Assembly (NCBI GenBank): GCA_964036295.1
Contig: OZ038462.1
Span: forward strand, 21,638,363-21,702,362
Source of the DNA: Plumapathes pennacea
Taxonomy: Eukaryota; Cnidaria; Anthozoa; Antipatharia; Myriopathidae
Reading direction: 5' to 3'
Length of the DNA: 64,000 bases
A program made the translations under genes and the position numbers. Shown here piece by piece: positions 1 through 12,560 of the stretch. Position 1 is the stretch's first letter. Each line of letters begins with the position of its first letter. The notes under the pieces are model-generated. The model had not been told where the DNA came from. It did not search any database and was given only the letters and a program-made list of their open reading frames with translations.

Positions 1-3000
1 ACGATTTGGTTGTCCATTGACTGACAGAGAAGCCATTTGTCTGCAAGAAAAGTCGGCGAAGAAGAAAAAAATTAGTCCTTTTGTATCTGCCTTTTTTGTT
101 GATTTGTGGGGACTTTCCACTGCTTTTATAAGTCTCCACAACGCAATTAATTCTGTTTTTAGTCCCTATTAGCGTTTCCCAAACACTTAAACTAACCCCA
201 ACTCTTTGTTTAACCCTTTCACTACCAAACTCAAAATGCAGATTCTCCCAACCTTTTAAGAAGAAAATGTATGAGTGATGTAGTGAGAATTAATTGTTTA
301 ATCAGTTTTCATATTAGCAAGGTAAAGCAACTGAAGGAGAAAATCAAAGTCGATCACTCTTGGGAGAAAGTGTTAAGGTCCCCACAGTAGTGGCTACCCT
401 GCTCACACACACACACACACACACGAAAAAAGAAAGACGCGTTTGACTGAAAATTCTACAGAGATAAATCATTCAGATGGGATATTTCAAAATCAGGTAA
501 AATCTCATTTGATATACCGTTTGGGCTGAGTGAAACTGCTGGCATAGAATGCATGGAAGGGTCGGCTATGTACTTGAAGTCCACCGGGATGTCCCTGGGA
601 AAAAGGACAAACACACACAAGGATAAAGCATGAGAAAACAGACGTCTTTCACAACGCGCTATAAACTGAACTCAAGAGAGGACTTCAAATGATTATTTTT
701 TAGGTTGTGGTCAGGACGTGGACGACATTTCGAGAAATTATGACAGTCGTTCTTCCGAGTAAGCGACGGTGAAAGCAAAAGAATCTCGGCAAAAACGTAA
801 CAAATTTTCGTAACCTACGAATAGGCGAAGTTACAAAGACACGCGTTGCCGTCGCCGTCGTATTTTTTTAAAGACCCTTTTGTCTCTGGTCGCTGCTGTG
901 ATTGGTCGCTTTGGTCGTGATGTGATTGGTTGTCAAGATTTAATATTACAACACAGTGTTCTATGACCTATCCACGGTATTCTCTTACCATTCCCAAATT
1001 CGAATGCTTTTATCGTCAGATGTCGTCACAAATCTTCTGTTCTGGTCGACGAAGGTGATGGTGTTGACGGCACCTAAATGTCTGGAGTGAAAGAAAGAGG
1101 GAAACGATAAACGTGAATATGAGCCACGGCGTATCCGCTAGAGTTTCCCAACAACTTGCTGTGTTTGAACTGTCTGGGCAAGTACGTCATGATGCTCGCT
1201 AAGATGTTGCATTGTCATCGTGCCCTGATGGTCCACAGCAGAACCATTTTCACGTGACTCAATGGGTCTAACTCACCTGTCGTATTCCTGAACGATTTCA
1301 TTGGCTCTGATGTCCCACTTTGATTATAAAAAGAGCAAAAACAATCATTTTAGTCATTATCAGCAGGCAGTAGTACTGCGGTGAGTAGCAACAGTAGTAG
1401 TGGTAGTAGCAGAAGTAGTTGCTCTATCTCTGAATAGTGAAAGTGACTTACTGTTAGGATCTTTTTGTCTGACGTACCGCACACGAACAAATGCTGTTTA
1501 TCCTGTGTTAGAAATAAAGTCATCAGGGCAATGAAAAAAAAAAAAAAAAAAAAACAAAGCACACTATCGTCACCATTGCCGAATTAGAGCAAGGTATTGC
1601 AACATACCTCATCTGGGTTAAACTTGACACAGTAAGGAATCTTGCGGTTAGAAAACCGACCGAGGCATTCTCCTGTAAAAGAAAAGGAATATAAAGTTTC
1701 GAATAAGATTCAGTGCTGACAAACAATGAGACTTCTTCTCAACTTTTGAAAAAATATCTTAACCAAAATGCTTTGCGTGCTCAGCTGCAGTTGTCCGCCA
1801 TTTTCTGCCTGTCAGTTTTGATTTACTTTTGACAAAACGATGTGGTTTTTTTGACAAAAGTTGTGTTTTAACAAATACATGTTTGTAAAAGAAGCGTTTT
1901 CACTTCTCTTTTGTGCAAAACGATTCAACCGAAGCTATCATTTCTCACAATATCAATCACAGATAGAGCCGTTTTCGGATGACTGTCGAAAACCAAAACC
2001 AAAGTAATCACACAGGCCAATCACAGAGACTGAGGGAAAACAGTTCAGCCAGTCAGAAGCCAAAGTAATTCACGTTTGGTCTTGCGTTTGGTTTTACTTT
2101 CCAATCAGCAATGTGAGTACACGCCATCGCTTGCGTGAGAAGTGTTTGGTTTTGGTTTTGGTTTTGCTCCTGATTGGTTGAGCATGCTGACAAACTCGTG
2201 TGGACCAATCCGAAAGCGAAGCAAACGCAAAACCAAAGCAATCACACGATTACTTTCGACAGTCATCCGAAAACCGCTCTATCCTTTTTGAATGGTTGGG
2301 AGAATTTGTATTCTTGAAGTCATCCTCACCAGTCTCCGTGTCCCACAGTTTGACATATCGGTCGTACGCGGCGCTCAAGAACTGGGAACCATCGTTGTTG
2401 AAACTGATGTCTCGTACAGCTTTACCGTGACCTGAAGTGACCGGATAAACAAACAAAACGATCGCAGTTAGCACGGAGGGGATTTCTATTGGTCAATACT
2501 GGGGCTCACTTCTGGTATCCAGATGACGAGCAAACAAATCCCGATACTCTGACATATATTTATCTACCTCCACTCTCACGCTTTCTTGTTGAGGCTGAGA
2601 TGTAGACCCCTTCACGGATTGGAATGCATGATCGGTAATCAGGGCAAATAAACTGCATATACATTGGTTTTTCTGATCGGTGGAACTTCGGAACACTCCA
2701 AATTGTCATTTACAAGCTTTCAGTGGTTCTAGATTGTGACCGATTTCACTATCAAACCGAGACTTCTCGCACGCGTCGCCGCCTTGTTTATTTGTTCTTG
2801 CCCTGATTACCCATCGTGCACAGAAGTCCGTAAAGGGGTCTGTTCTGGTGGGCCACATAAAACTTGACGGGCAGAGTGGAGTAACGCTACTGGTCATAAC
2901 TAAATTATGCACTGACACAACACCAGATTGAGAGTTTTACTTCACAACCAATCATTTTAAATACTGAAAGGAAAATGCAAAATCAGCTACTGTGCATGAG

Positions 3001-4327
3001 AGTGAACATGGCGTATCAGTCAATTTCGTTATTCATACAAAACAGATTCCTCCAATGAAAATAAAATCCAAATTTTGACAAATTGTAAATGAAGGATTGC
3101 TTGTCAAATATACACACCCATAAAGGTCCGCAAGCAACGTCGCTTTCCATAGACTTCCCAGAGCTGTGTAAACAAAAACAAACAAAAACAAAAGTGTAAG
3201 GCTTTTGTTAATCCTGAGTGATCAACTTCAATTTTCTCCTTCAGTTTCTCACCAGAGATACATCATACAGTATGGAGAACTTGACTTTTAATAACATTGT
3301 CAATCATTGTCGGGATATCAATTCTCTCAACAATATATTCACACGATGAAAGTTAGGAGAACTAAGGTACAGGTGTCCCAGGCTCCAGGGAGTATAGTTG
3401 TTGCATATGAACGTAAGATTATAGGGGAATATATGGAGATTTTAACGATCACGAAACTCGAAATAGACATAAGTTTTGGGCAGGAAAACACTGTCGAAAA
3501 TCAACACATGGGACACAGGAGACTCCCAAAAATGCCTAAAAATAATGAAAAACGTGTACAGTGCATATTCTTGAATGTAGATCTAGCGTGTGTTCTGCAA
3601 AGACAATTGCTTCGTGAGTAGTTCTGAAATGTATTGACTTATGAAAACCGAGTAAAGAAAACGGTCCAAAATTTATCAGTGCCAAAGTTCTGCAAGTCGC
3701 ACCATTATGTCTGTTCAGTCAAATGTTGCTGCGGCATTAGAGGAACTGTTACCAGACTAAACGACATAAAAAAGAGAGCATGTAATTAAATAGCTGACCT
3801 TGACTTTGCAATCCATGCTGCAGGATAAGAGTAAGTGACCAGATTGTGGGAAAAACTTGACAGCCGATACTCCTTTGGTATGTCCAGTCCTAGGACAAAA
3901 AATACACGTCCTTAACCCTCTCTCCTGCCAAACACGATTTAACGTCTCGTTTACGGTATCACGTTACACAGTGACAGATCCGGACAAAATGCAGTGAATA
4001 ATTCCTCACGTTCACAGCACGCAACCAACACGGTGACGTCACGTGTACAATATAAACATGTTCACTAACCAGGTATGGATGTGTTTTTAGCATGAATGAA
4101 ATGTGTATAGAGCTCTATAACAAGTGGATATGTGTGTTGGCCCGTGAGCTCCATTGAACCAACACGGTGACGTCACGTGTACAATATAAACATGTTCACT
4201 AACCAGGTATGGATATGTTTTTTGGGCAAGTAACATCTGTCGGGCGGCTCGTTTGTGTCCAATTTGACGTCGATATCTTGTGGAATGTGAAGGTACGACC
4301 TTCCCTGGTAATCTACGGCATCTTTAA
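1..4327 (-). CDS. CDC40: CDC40 exons 10-19: start of the WD40 propeller
   Basis: Exons, in gene order: 4204-4327, 3799-3889, 3118-3163, 2330-2431, 1608-1672, 1452-1502, 1277-1317, 989-1081, 518-594 and 1-40 (cut by the window). Exon 10 carries [14 protein letters not shown], a hallmark of PRP17. Exon 11 gives the first propeller blade ([17 protein letters not shown]), exon 13 the next, and exons 15-18 the third and the start of the fourth. Exon 19 reads [12 protein letters not shown] before running out. The borders of exon 15 (CTAACA before GTAAGT) and exon 16 (ATCAAAG before TGGGAC) are the least certain, but joining them gives [18 protein letters not shown], in register with the family. The last 18 or so bases of exon 10 and its splice donor are duplicated 134 bases into the next intron. 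Confidence 0.93.
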
Positions 4328-7300
4328 CTGAAAAACGAAAATCATTTCTACTGTTTATATACACACAAGCTGTTGGATTTTTAGTTTACTAGAAGTGAAC
4401 ACTGCTAATAGAATGCACTCATTGAGAGCTTTCATTTGAGTAGTCACACCTTTAGGTTTCATTTGACAGTTCAGGAGTTGGAAGTGAATACTGCTGTTAG
4501 AATGCACTCATTGAGTGGTCACACCTTTGGGTTTCATTTGACAGTTCAGAAGTTTACTTTGTGAGTCAAATTTAAACTCGCTAAAGTAGAAATTATGCTG
4601 AAAAGGTTGCGTACCATGCAGTGTGCTCTTCTCCTCCACGCTCTTCTCTTCCTCTTTTTTGCTTTTCTTTTGTTTGGTTGCTTCGTATTCTTCAAGCTTA
4701 GCTGCTTCTTCCTGTGAAAGTGTTCAAATGATACAATATTCAGCACGTTACACTAACGTTTTATTCAACCGACTACTGACTGACTGTCCGGCTCTGTTTG
4801 TCTGTCAACTGTCACTCTTTTTTATCCGTTTGTCAAGCAAATCTGTCATCCATTTAGTCGGCCGACTGCCAACCAACTATTGACTGTTTTTTGGCAAATT
4901 ATCACCTGTTTGTTGCCTGACCATCAATCGACTATTCCTTGTTTGTTGCCCGTTTATCAGCCATACGACGACCGACAGTCACCCATTTGTCGCCCATTTG
5001 TCGCCCATTTGTCAACCGACTGTCACTTAATTGTCGCGTCCATTTAGTCGGCTGACTGAAACCCGTTTATCACCTGTTTTTGGATCGACTGTCACTCATT
5101 TTTCGCCCGCTTAGTCGACTGACTGTCACCCACTTATCACCTGTTGGTCAGCCAACAGTCGACCGACAGTCACCCATTTTGTCACCCGTTTTCTTTATTT
5201 GACTGTCACCTGTTTGTCAACCAACTGTCAATCAACTGTTGCTCATTTAGTCGACCAACTATCAACCTTACGTCAAATGACATGTCCTAGATGAAGATAA
5301 GAATGAAAGCATACCAAGCCCTATGGCCGAGAGAATGGAGGTTCGAGGTTGATGTAACAAAGTGTGAAGGAACATCATGCAAGGAGTTGTTTTGCCCCTT
5401 TTTCTTTGCTTGCCTACCTCAGATGGTTTTGCAACTTTAGACTCATCCACAAATCCTGCCCAAGGACCTGAAAAATAACCAACAAAATTAGAGTAAGGAT
5501 TTAGGGAAATTTTTTTCCTTTTTTTTTTTGCACAGATCCAGACTATTTTACTTTATTGAACACATACAGTACTATAACTGCAGTTTAAATGATAATTATA
5601 TAAATTATTTATATGCAGACAAACAAACGAATATACAGTGAACTCTCTCTAAGGCGGACACCTCGGGACCAGATTTAGTGTCCGCCTTAGAAAGGTGTTC
5701 GCCTTAGAAAGGTGTCCGCTTTAGAGAGAGTTCTGTTAGAGAGAAACAAGTGAAAATCAGCAAGGACTAAATCTGCATGCTGTCCATCTTAGAGGTGTCT
5801 GCTTTGGAGAGGTGTCTGCTTAGAGAGTTGACTGTACACAAATTTAGGTTTAGCATATAACGTCTACTGCAGTAGATGTACATCTTTATTTAACATTAAT
5901 CTAACATTACCTTTGTAACCGTCCAGGTCGCCTGGATCTCCTGCACCCTCTCGTCTTCTCTTGTCACCGGGTCGCGTATCTGAACTCTCAAAAACTGTTT
6001 TGCCTAAAACAAAACACAAGGCATTTTAGATCTTATCCATGAGTATACATACTGTAGCTGACAAATATTCAACTAACTGAAGACACTAGTTTTTAACAGT
6101 TTTTGAGAAATATTGTCTTCTCTACACATTTCTACTAAGCTCCGCAAAACTCAAAAGGATGAATGGCTGAACGGATGGAATGTTGAAAAAAAAACAAAAA
6201 CAAAAAAAAACAAAAAAAAACACCATTTTGTAACCTTTTCACCCCCAAACTCATAATACACCAAACTTAAAAGAAAAATAAGTGCTAACTGGGTAAAATT
6301 TGATAGATAAATAGTTTGATAATTCAGTGCTCACCTATAAAACCTACTGGTAATCAAAAGACAAGTTGCATGATTCAGTATTCTCAAAAGACAGATCATA
6401 CATACTGCATGATTTGGTACCCACCTTTAAGTTCCTTGGCTTTCTCATCATCACCAACAAATCTGATACAGAGAAAAAAGAGAGTATTTTCCAAACCCAT
6501 GACTTCCTGACTTGGAGCCCAACACCCCAGAGTGCTAAACCACTGAGCCAGTAATGCACAGTAATAACACAAACACTGCACTAACCTCTCTCCACTTGCT
6601 GAGCCTGATGCTACACTGGGATCTAGTGCATAGCCTGAATGGCGAGCAAAAAAAATTAAAAATATTATATATTTTTTTATAACATAAGTATGATACTATG
6701 CGCACCCTGATTGACTAAATAACCGTGTTAGATGAGAGTATATTACATACTGACTTGATACGCGATGTTTGTTACTTGACTAATTCTTTTATAAAAGAAA
6801 TATATAACGTGTTCCTGTGTAATATAGCCTCATTTAAACATTTGGGAAGTTGGGACAACACTCGAGTAGTGCCGGAATCCACTCAGCAGCCTCGTGGTTT
6901 CCTTACGCTACTCTTGTGTTCTCCCAACTTCCCGCATGTTTAGATGAGGCTATATTACACGGTGACACGCTATATGTTTCTTAAATCTAAGTATATCATG
7001 TACGGTAGTTACTGTATTCATTGTTGACATGGACATCCCTTTCATTCCTGAACTCAAAGTAGTAAAAATACTAACCATAACTATGAAAGGTCTTCCTCTG
7101 AGTTTCAAAGTTGAAGTCACTAATATGTGAGGCCTCAATATAACCTGAAAAATAGTTATAAGGAGAATAATAGTGAGTCAACAGAAAGGTTTTCTCTTTT
7201 GTCAAGTACAGTACTGGCTACTTCATTTGCAAACCTAAATATTACAGTTATTACACCAACATATCTGGCTCAAAGTCAATCCTTACACATTTAAAAGTCT

Positions 7301-9860
7301 ATGAGAAAGTATCACCATACACTGGTATTGGTAACTACAATAACTTAAATTGTAACAACTGATTACCAACCAGAGAGCATGTTTTTGTGTGCCTTCTGTT
7401 GCCTGGTTTTGAAGGGATTCAATGGCCCCACCTGCAATGGTCAGCAAACACACAAATGAACAAAATGTACTCCTAGCAAGTGAGCAAGTTGTAGGTCCAC
7501 AAACACAGGAAAAACAGCTTCAACAACATCCAAATGTATTGTAAACTCTCAACAGTACATCTCATTGTAGTCTGACTGTAAAACTCATACAAACTCCAAC
7601 AACAAAGGCTCCTGATCCCTTTTATACTACAACTCACACTAACCAATTCGCCATTCGCCATAATGGACTCCAGTGCACACAATAAGGCTTAACGGATAAC
7701 AATCTTGGACTAAACTTAAACACGTTAGTGTCTAATGCTCGCATATTACATTCAATGAACGAACTTGACTAAATACATGTACATGCTAGTGCCTAATGTT
7801 TGTGCATTACAATATTAACATGCCACCACAAAGCCTGTGTGTAAAGTATGGGATGATTCTCCATTACCCTCTACCAAAAACTCTCTTCTCCTGGGATTGT
7901 CTTAACTGTGCACATGGCAATGGTTTGAACCAACTGTAGAGTGTCAGTTGTTCATCTATTGTGATCATCTGAGTGAGCTAGATTACAGACAGATCTGTAG
8001 TACCGGTCAAATATGAGTTACCAGTTGTGTCTCAATTCTTTGATATGAGATACTCATTGACATCTCTAGAGTTAAGACTCATATTGTGAATTTTATTCAA
8101 CCAATAACTTTGGTTTACATTATACAAGAAATTAAATAACTCCTTGAGGCAACAATACTATGACTACTAATGAGTTTTTTTTTTTTTCACAGTGTATGCA
8201 TAGCCTTTATGACATTTTGCAGAACTGTAAAGAACCACAAAGTCATTTGACTCTAGAGACGTGGTAACTTTCATTTGGTCAGTACTGTAGTCATCAGAAA
8301 AACTGTTTTGGTGACTGACATTTCGACTACTCTTCACTTGTCTATAAGATTATTATTACCCTCCAGTGGTCAAAACATCAGTGACCAACAACTTCTTTCA
8401 CCTGAACAATATTACAGTAGAAAAACATAATACAACTTTACAGGATCAATATTCAAAGCTGGGTCTGTACTGTACCTCAGGGGCAAACATCTCTTCATAT
8501 CTTGGATTGTATGTTACTTCCTTTTTACTAGGATCCACTTGTCTAACCACTCCTACATCCTCCTGCCACAAAAAGCAAAATTAAAGCCTCAACTAACAGT
8601 TAGTATTGTACAGTCAAAGTACACCTCATTAAATCTCCTTCCCTCCCCACCTTACCCCACTGGGCCAAGAATTATTGCAGCTAAATCCTTTCCTGTATGG
8701 TAACCAACTGACATTCACTCTGCATCACGGAAACGTGTAAAGAATAAACTACGTTTGGTGAGGAAACATGCATCCTGATATTTGTCCAAGGATATTATCT
8801 GTTCCAATAGTTCACTCTTGGGCAAATGTTAGGTTTGAGGAATCAGTAATGTCCAAGGACAAATATCCATGCATAGTTTCACTCTAAAAAAGTTTATTGT
8901 CTTTATTACCCTATAAATATTTCTGTTCAACGATACTGGATCATATGAGTTGCCTGGCTAAGTCTTGCCTGCAGCTGCCTCCACACAATGGCCGCCTCTC
9001 TATATTGGCCAGGTTTCTTTAATCACTACATTAATTTTAGTCTTATTGACTTTCAAAATAACTTCTCTACAATGGTCACAGAAATATCAGACTTAATAAA
9101 TTTCCACTGGTTTGCCGTGGTGTGGACTCTTATTTACCACGATTTACATCATCACATGGTCAAAATGTTGTGGACTCACGAGCCGCTTCACCTTTTTTAG
9201 TACAATATTCAGAAATATACAAGAAAGTTTCGTTGTATTTCGTTGCAAAGTGTGACACACTGGCGTCATATCGTTGTCTGGACTCTTATTTATCACAGTT
9301 AATCGACCAATCAGAGAGTGAGAAACTAGTGTGTTGTGGTAGAAAATAGGTTTGCGACAAATGGGTATTTGTGTTTTCAAAAATATATCGGAGCCTCCAA
9401 ATTGTGAAATACATGTACAGTACCAATGTCAACAGCCAAAAAGCGCGACACACACTTTTGCTGACAAGAAATTACGTCCTTAATTCCTTGTAGAAGCTTC
9501 GCATCTACCCGACTTTGAAATTCTGAGATGTTTGATGACGTTTATACATATACAGCACAAAATGCTCAATCTGATTAATGATGTGAAGAACTCAATGTAT
9601 TTTATCTAGCAACAAGTGATACTTTAAGCTGTCAGGTGGACTGCATTCTGCGATACCAGAAATTTTCCACATGTCAAAATCACCTTCAGAGCCACGACTG
9701 GAGCAGAATCGAGGTTGAACTTTGACTTGAGATCATTGATAGATCTACCAGGATTAAGATGCGCCGTATGGTCTTCCGTGATCTCCTTGATTGCCTCTCC
9801 ACTTTCGTCAGAATCACTTTCATCTCCATACGCACTCACAAGAGCCTCCATTGCCGCCAT
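1..9860 (-). CDS. CDC40: Pre-mRNA-processing factor 17 (CDC40/PRP17), partial at the 3' end
   Basis: This is the WD40 splicing factor that joins the spliceosome for the second catalytic step. I could place 19 exons on the minus strand, all with GT-AG borders and matching phases, giving about 483 residues; the vertebrate protein is near 580. It starts at the ATG at 9860, reading [20 protein letters not shown], which resembles the acidic, serine-rich start of the family. The block [14 protein letters not shown] and the WD motifs [26 protein letters not shown] and [18 protein letters not shown] are diagnostic. The open frame runs off position 1, so the last WD repeats lie outside the window. No frameshift or stop was seen. 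Introns are loaded with short inverted-repeat elements. Identity is near certain; single exon borders are read by eye. Confidence 0.96.
210..376. mobile_element. TTAA-flanked short inverted-repeat element
   Basis: Begins TTAACCCTTTCACT and ends with the inverted form near GTTAAG. Member of the most frequent short family of the window; other members at 35171, 41050, 50187, 56599, 58927 and 60651, with inverted or partial ones at 3208, 6230, 12625, 38185 and 55380. Confidence 0.7.
1962..2283. mobile_element. Inverted-repeat element of 322 bp in CDC40
   Basis: Terminal repeats of about 30 bp (1962-1991 and 2254-2283) differ at one base; core CGGATGACTGTCGAAA. It ends 46 bases from the donor of CDC40 exon 13. 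Partial relatives lie at 29698-29900 and 51795-52070. Confidence 0.85.
4024..4217 (-). repeat. 60 bp direct duplication spanning the CDC40 exon 10 splice donor
   Basis: Bases 4024-4083 are repeated almost exactly at 4158-4217. The unit holds ACGTCACGTGTACAATATAA and the sequence ACCTG before GTTAGTG (minus strand), so an identical donor is present 134 bases downstream of the one used. Confidence 0.85.
4376..4555. repeat. Dispersed ~95 bp repeat (two units)
   Basis: GAACACTGCT...GCACTCATTGAG...TTTCATTTGACAGTTCAG, also at 30939-31080 and 44940-45275, with fragments at 40105, 47590, 48117 and 59540. Function unknown. Confidence 0.7.
4615..9860 (-). CDS. CDC40: CDC40 exons 1-9: N-terminal region
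   Basis: Exons, in gene order: 9684-9860, 8476-8562, 7371-7431, 7076-7144, 6586-6634, 6425-6462, 5911-6003, 5418-5467 and 4615-4711. They encode the part of PRP17 before the propeller. Recognisable stretches are [17 protein letters not shown] (exon 2), [17 protein letters not shown] (exon 3), [18 protein letters not shown] (exon 4), the GYALDPS segment (exon 5) and [16 protein letters not shown] (exon 8). Exon 9 is highly charged and lysine- and glutamate-rich, like the linker of vertebrate CDC40. A possible in-frame start lies 15 bases upstream at 9875, but the 9860 ATG gives the family-like start MAAMEAL. Exons are short (38-177 bases) and separated by introns of roughly 110-1,100 bases. 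Confidence 0.93.
4755..5265. repeat. Degenerate minisatellite in a CDC40 intron
   Basis: Repeated CGACTGTCAC, CCATTTGTCG and CCGTTTATCA blocks in a loose 30-45 base rhythm over ~500 bases. Confidence 0.7.
5632..5838. mobile_element. Short inverted-repeat element with TA ends
   Basis: TACAGTGAACTCTCTCTAAG at the left and CTTAGAGAGTTGACTGTA at the right, with internal repeats of GTCCGCCTTAGA. Tc1/mariner-like TA flanks; non-autonomous. Confidence 0.7.
6797..6980. mobile_element. Palindromic element in a CDC40 intron
   Basis: GTAATATAGCCTCATTTAAA and GTTTAGATGAGGCTATATTA face each other, with further pairing of GGGAAGTTGGGA and TCCCAACTTCCC. Foldback type. Confidence 0.75.
9100..9345. mobile_element. 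Partial copy of the element at 41440-41755
   Basis: Shares TGGTTTGCCGTGGTGTGGAC and the following ACGATTTAC and GGTCAAAATGTTGTGGA. The other arm is lost. Lies in the first CDC40 intron. Confidence 0.65.
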
Positions 9861-10029
9861 TTTGAAGCAGCTCACAGGCGAGGTCGCAAAGCCATACCAT
9901 GATGCACTAGTGCGCCCTGATTGTGGATTTCAAGTCAACAAGAAGTTGGTCCCAAATGTTACTCCAAAACGTCTCTTACTCAGTTTTTATGTATTCTCTT
10001 TTGTCTTGTGCTTCCTGTGTTTCCTTGTA

Positions 10030-10440
10030 CACTCTGGTCCAGTCCACATTAATCCGTTTTCGTTTGAAAACGGAGTTTTCATATGAAAACGCATCGAAAG
10101 TTTTCCGTCCACACTACCGTGTTTGAATCGTTTTCGCTGTCCATACTATTACGCTGGACCGACCGATAGACGCTAAATTCCCGGATTGAGCATGCGCATG
10201 ATTCTTGACAGAGATCACATGATTATCATGACGTCAAGAGTTTCAAAAACCTCGGTTTTCGCCGAGAAAAAAAAAAAAACAACAACAACAACAACAACAA
10301 AACACAGGAGCTTTTTAAAATATCTACTCTAGAGAACGGGGGAAATACCCGTTTTCGATCACCGAAAGCGAGTCTTAGGCCCGGACAACACTAATGAACA
10401 AGCCGTTTTGGCCTCCCGCCCACACTAAGATGCACCGACC
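10030..10440. mobile_element. Diverged inverted-repeat element upstream of CDC40
   Basis: GTCCACATTAATCCGTTTTCG-type start and GGCCCGGACAACACTAATG end, with internal ACGGGGGAAATACCCGTTTTC. A similar start occurs at 57143 and similar internal sequence at 32890. Separates the CDC40 start from repeat family 1. Confidence 0.5.
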
Positions 10441-10497
10441 ATATTCCCCTGGATCCGCCACGGTAGCTCGAACGCCCCTGTACGTGTACAAGAAGCT

Positions 10498-11485
10498 TGA
10501 ACAAAGATGTTATTTTCCGTTTATTCCGAGCCGTTCGCACTAAACGGATAATCGTACATTTTTGAAGCTCACACGACGGGTTTTTTTTTTCTAAATTTAC
10601 AACATATTCGTTGGCGACAAGTGCCGTTTGCATGAGTGTGAAAATTTGTAAATGTCAACATTTTCGTATAACTACACGGAAGTGCGAAAGACACCTAATT
10701 TATGCCGTCACCTGGTCTCTCAGTACTTTAGGTAGTACATAGGAAAGCAATGCTCGCATTTGATCAGTAGCATTGGATAGCACAAATAAATAATCAACCG
10801 CTTGCAAAAAAGAAAAAGAAGCGTTCGCCGTGGGGAGAGTTGTCCGGATCCCAAGCCAGTTTGAGTGGCAACCCTGCTGAACACCCGTCCACACTCAACG
10901 AACGGGGAGAGATAATTCGGCCCCCAAGCCATGGTGAATTATCCCTAAATCCGAAGAGTGCTTAAATGCTAAGCCGACTTGTTTAATATATGCACACAAT
11001 CAGGTATATATACTTTCAGACAGGCAACCTTCATCCATATGGGATGTACCTTTGTATTGTCCTTCATTGCTTTACAAAACATTTTCACCGTCCTATTGTT
11101 ATTACCGCTTCCATATACCCGAGTTACTTAATATCTTCCTTTTTCACTTGAGTTGAAATTATTAAATCGTCAGTAAGCACTTTGAGAGCAACATTGGTGC
11201 GCAGCGCATGCGCAGCAGTTCATTTGAGACTGTGACAGGATAAATGTAGTTAAAAGGTTCGTTATTATGTCGTATTGACCAACGAAAGCAATTTTTTACT
11301 CTGGAGAACGCATGCTTTGAGGGGATTGTTTTATTTTGAGTGTCTTTCGTATATTCCGTTCCCCGCAAATGTAGCTAACGGAAACTTAAGCACTACATAA
11401 AGCAAGCAGCTCAAGCTGTCGTTTGAAATATTTTAGCTTTTCAGCGTGGTCATCCTAAATCAAGCTTTGAGAAACCTGTTTGTTT

Positions 11486-11519
<34 letters not shown>

Positions 11520-11681
11520 GGTTCACTGACAACTTCTTGGCTTCGGCTTAACAACTTTTGCCGGCTTTTTAAGAAGCAATCGGAATCTATCAATTTCTGT
11601 TTATCAAGGCCGTTAATTCGAATCCACCAGAAAACAGTTTTTTTCGCTTTTTTTGTTTTTGTTTTTGTTTTTGTTGTTTTT

Positions 11682-11746
<65 letters not shown>

Positions 11747-11837
11747 TTTTTTTTCTATTTCGTTCTTCTGTTCTCCTTGCATTAGTGGAACCCCGATAAG
11801 TGCAGTGCCGACGGGGGAAATCGTGTTCGAAATCGGG
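10498..11837 (+). repeat. Repeat family 1, copy A (~1.3 kb)
   Basis: Homologous from end to end with 22008-23292. Both start at GAACAAAGATGTTA and end in a pogo/Tigger-like inverted stretch (GGAACCCCGATA...ATCGGGGGT). Copy A differs by a longer poly-T tract and a (CTTT)n(CTAT)n block near 11685-11742. It contains the hairpin/TATA cassette at 10832-11060. No coding frame of note. Confidence 0.85.
10832..11060 (+). other. Two-hairpin/CAAT/TATA cassette, copy 1
   Basis: Hairpin 1 (10832-10874) and hairpin 2 (10904-10945) share the pattern GGGGAGAG-N6-CGG-N-(C)CCCAAGCC. In hairpin 2, GATAATTC pairs with GAATTATC. They are followed by CAAT (10997-11000), TATATATA (about 11004-11011) and a small hairpin with stem CATCC/GGATG (11032-11046). 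Other copies at 17279, 18391 and 22355. Confidence 0.6.
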
Positions 11838-11839
11838 GG

Positions 11840-12560
11840 TGCCTGTGAACAAAACCGCAATAATATTTTAAACATGATTCGTGTTACATTCCTCGCTTTC
11901 AATTTTATATTTGTTACAAAGCACGAATACTCGAAAGCCTGATAGAAGAAACGCATTCAGTTAATACAAGAAAACACACAAGTATTGAAGCGAAGGCTGG
12001 ATTGATCGTGGCCTCTGATAAGAAGAGATGTCAGAATTTCGCCCCGAAATTTTTACCGGTTCCAGCGAGAGCAGCAAGCTGACGTTCGGAGAAAGGTAAG
12101 ATAACGCGCAACTAAACATATTTAGCCAGTTTTTAAGTTCAATCGTTGCCGAAGACCGCCGTTCGGCGAACGACCAAAATCCCCATACATTTCTTTATAA
12201 TTGCCAAAGGTCATGTTCTTTCGTAATAACAAAGGTATCACATATCACTGTGTTACAGACAGACAGACCCCCGGAGCCTGGGCTGCCCTGTGTGTATACT
12301 AGAAATGAAAAATACACCGAAATAGTCCTGAGCATTGAGTTTGCAGTCACAAATGGACTGAACACGCTGTGAACAAAACCGCAATAATATTGTAAACAAG
12401 TCTCGTGTTGGGCTCGTGTTACATTCCTCGCTTTCAATTTTATATTTGTTACAAAGCACAAATACTCGAAAGCCTGATAGAAGTGAAACGCATTCAGTTA
12501 AAAAACAAGACAGATTAGTATTGAAGCGAAGGCTGGAATAATCGTGGCCTCTGATTAGAA
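11840..12560 (+). repeat. Tandem duplicated ~170 bp segment (11845-12010 and 12368-12550)
   Basis: Both copies read GTGAACAAAACCGCAATAAT through GCGAAGGCTGG and GTGGCCTCTGAT. The second copy, with the following ~330 bases, matches the reverse strand of 55310-55870 and part of 38100-38510. No gene seen. Confidence 0.75.

Noticed and set aside
2493..2918. Two small minus-strand frames between CDC40 exons 12 and 13
   Set aside because: They lie within an intron; skipping them gives a continuous WD40 reading and they match nothing known to me.
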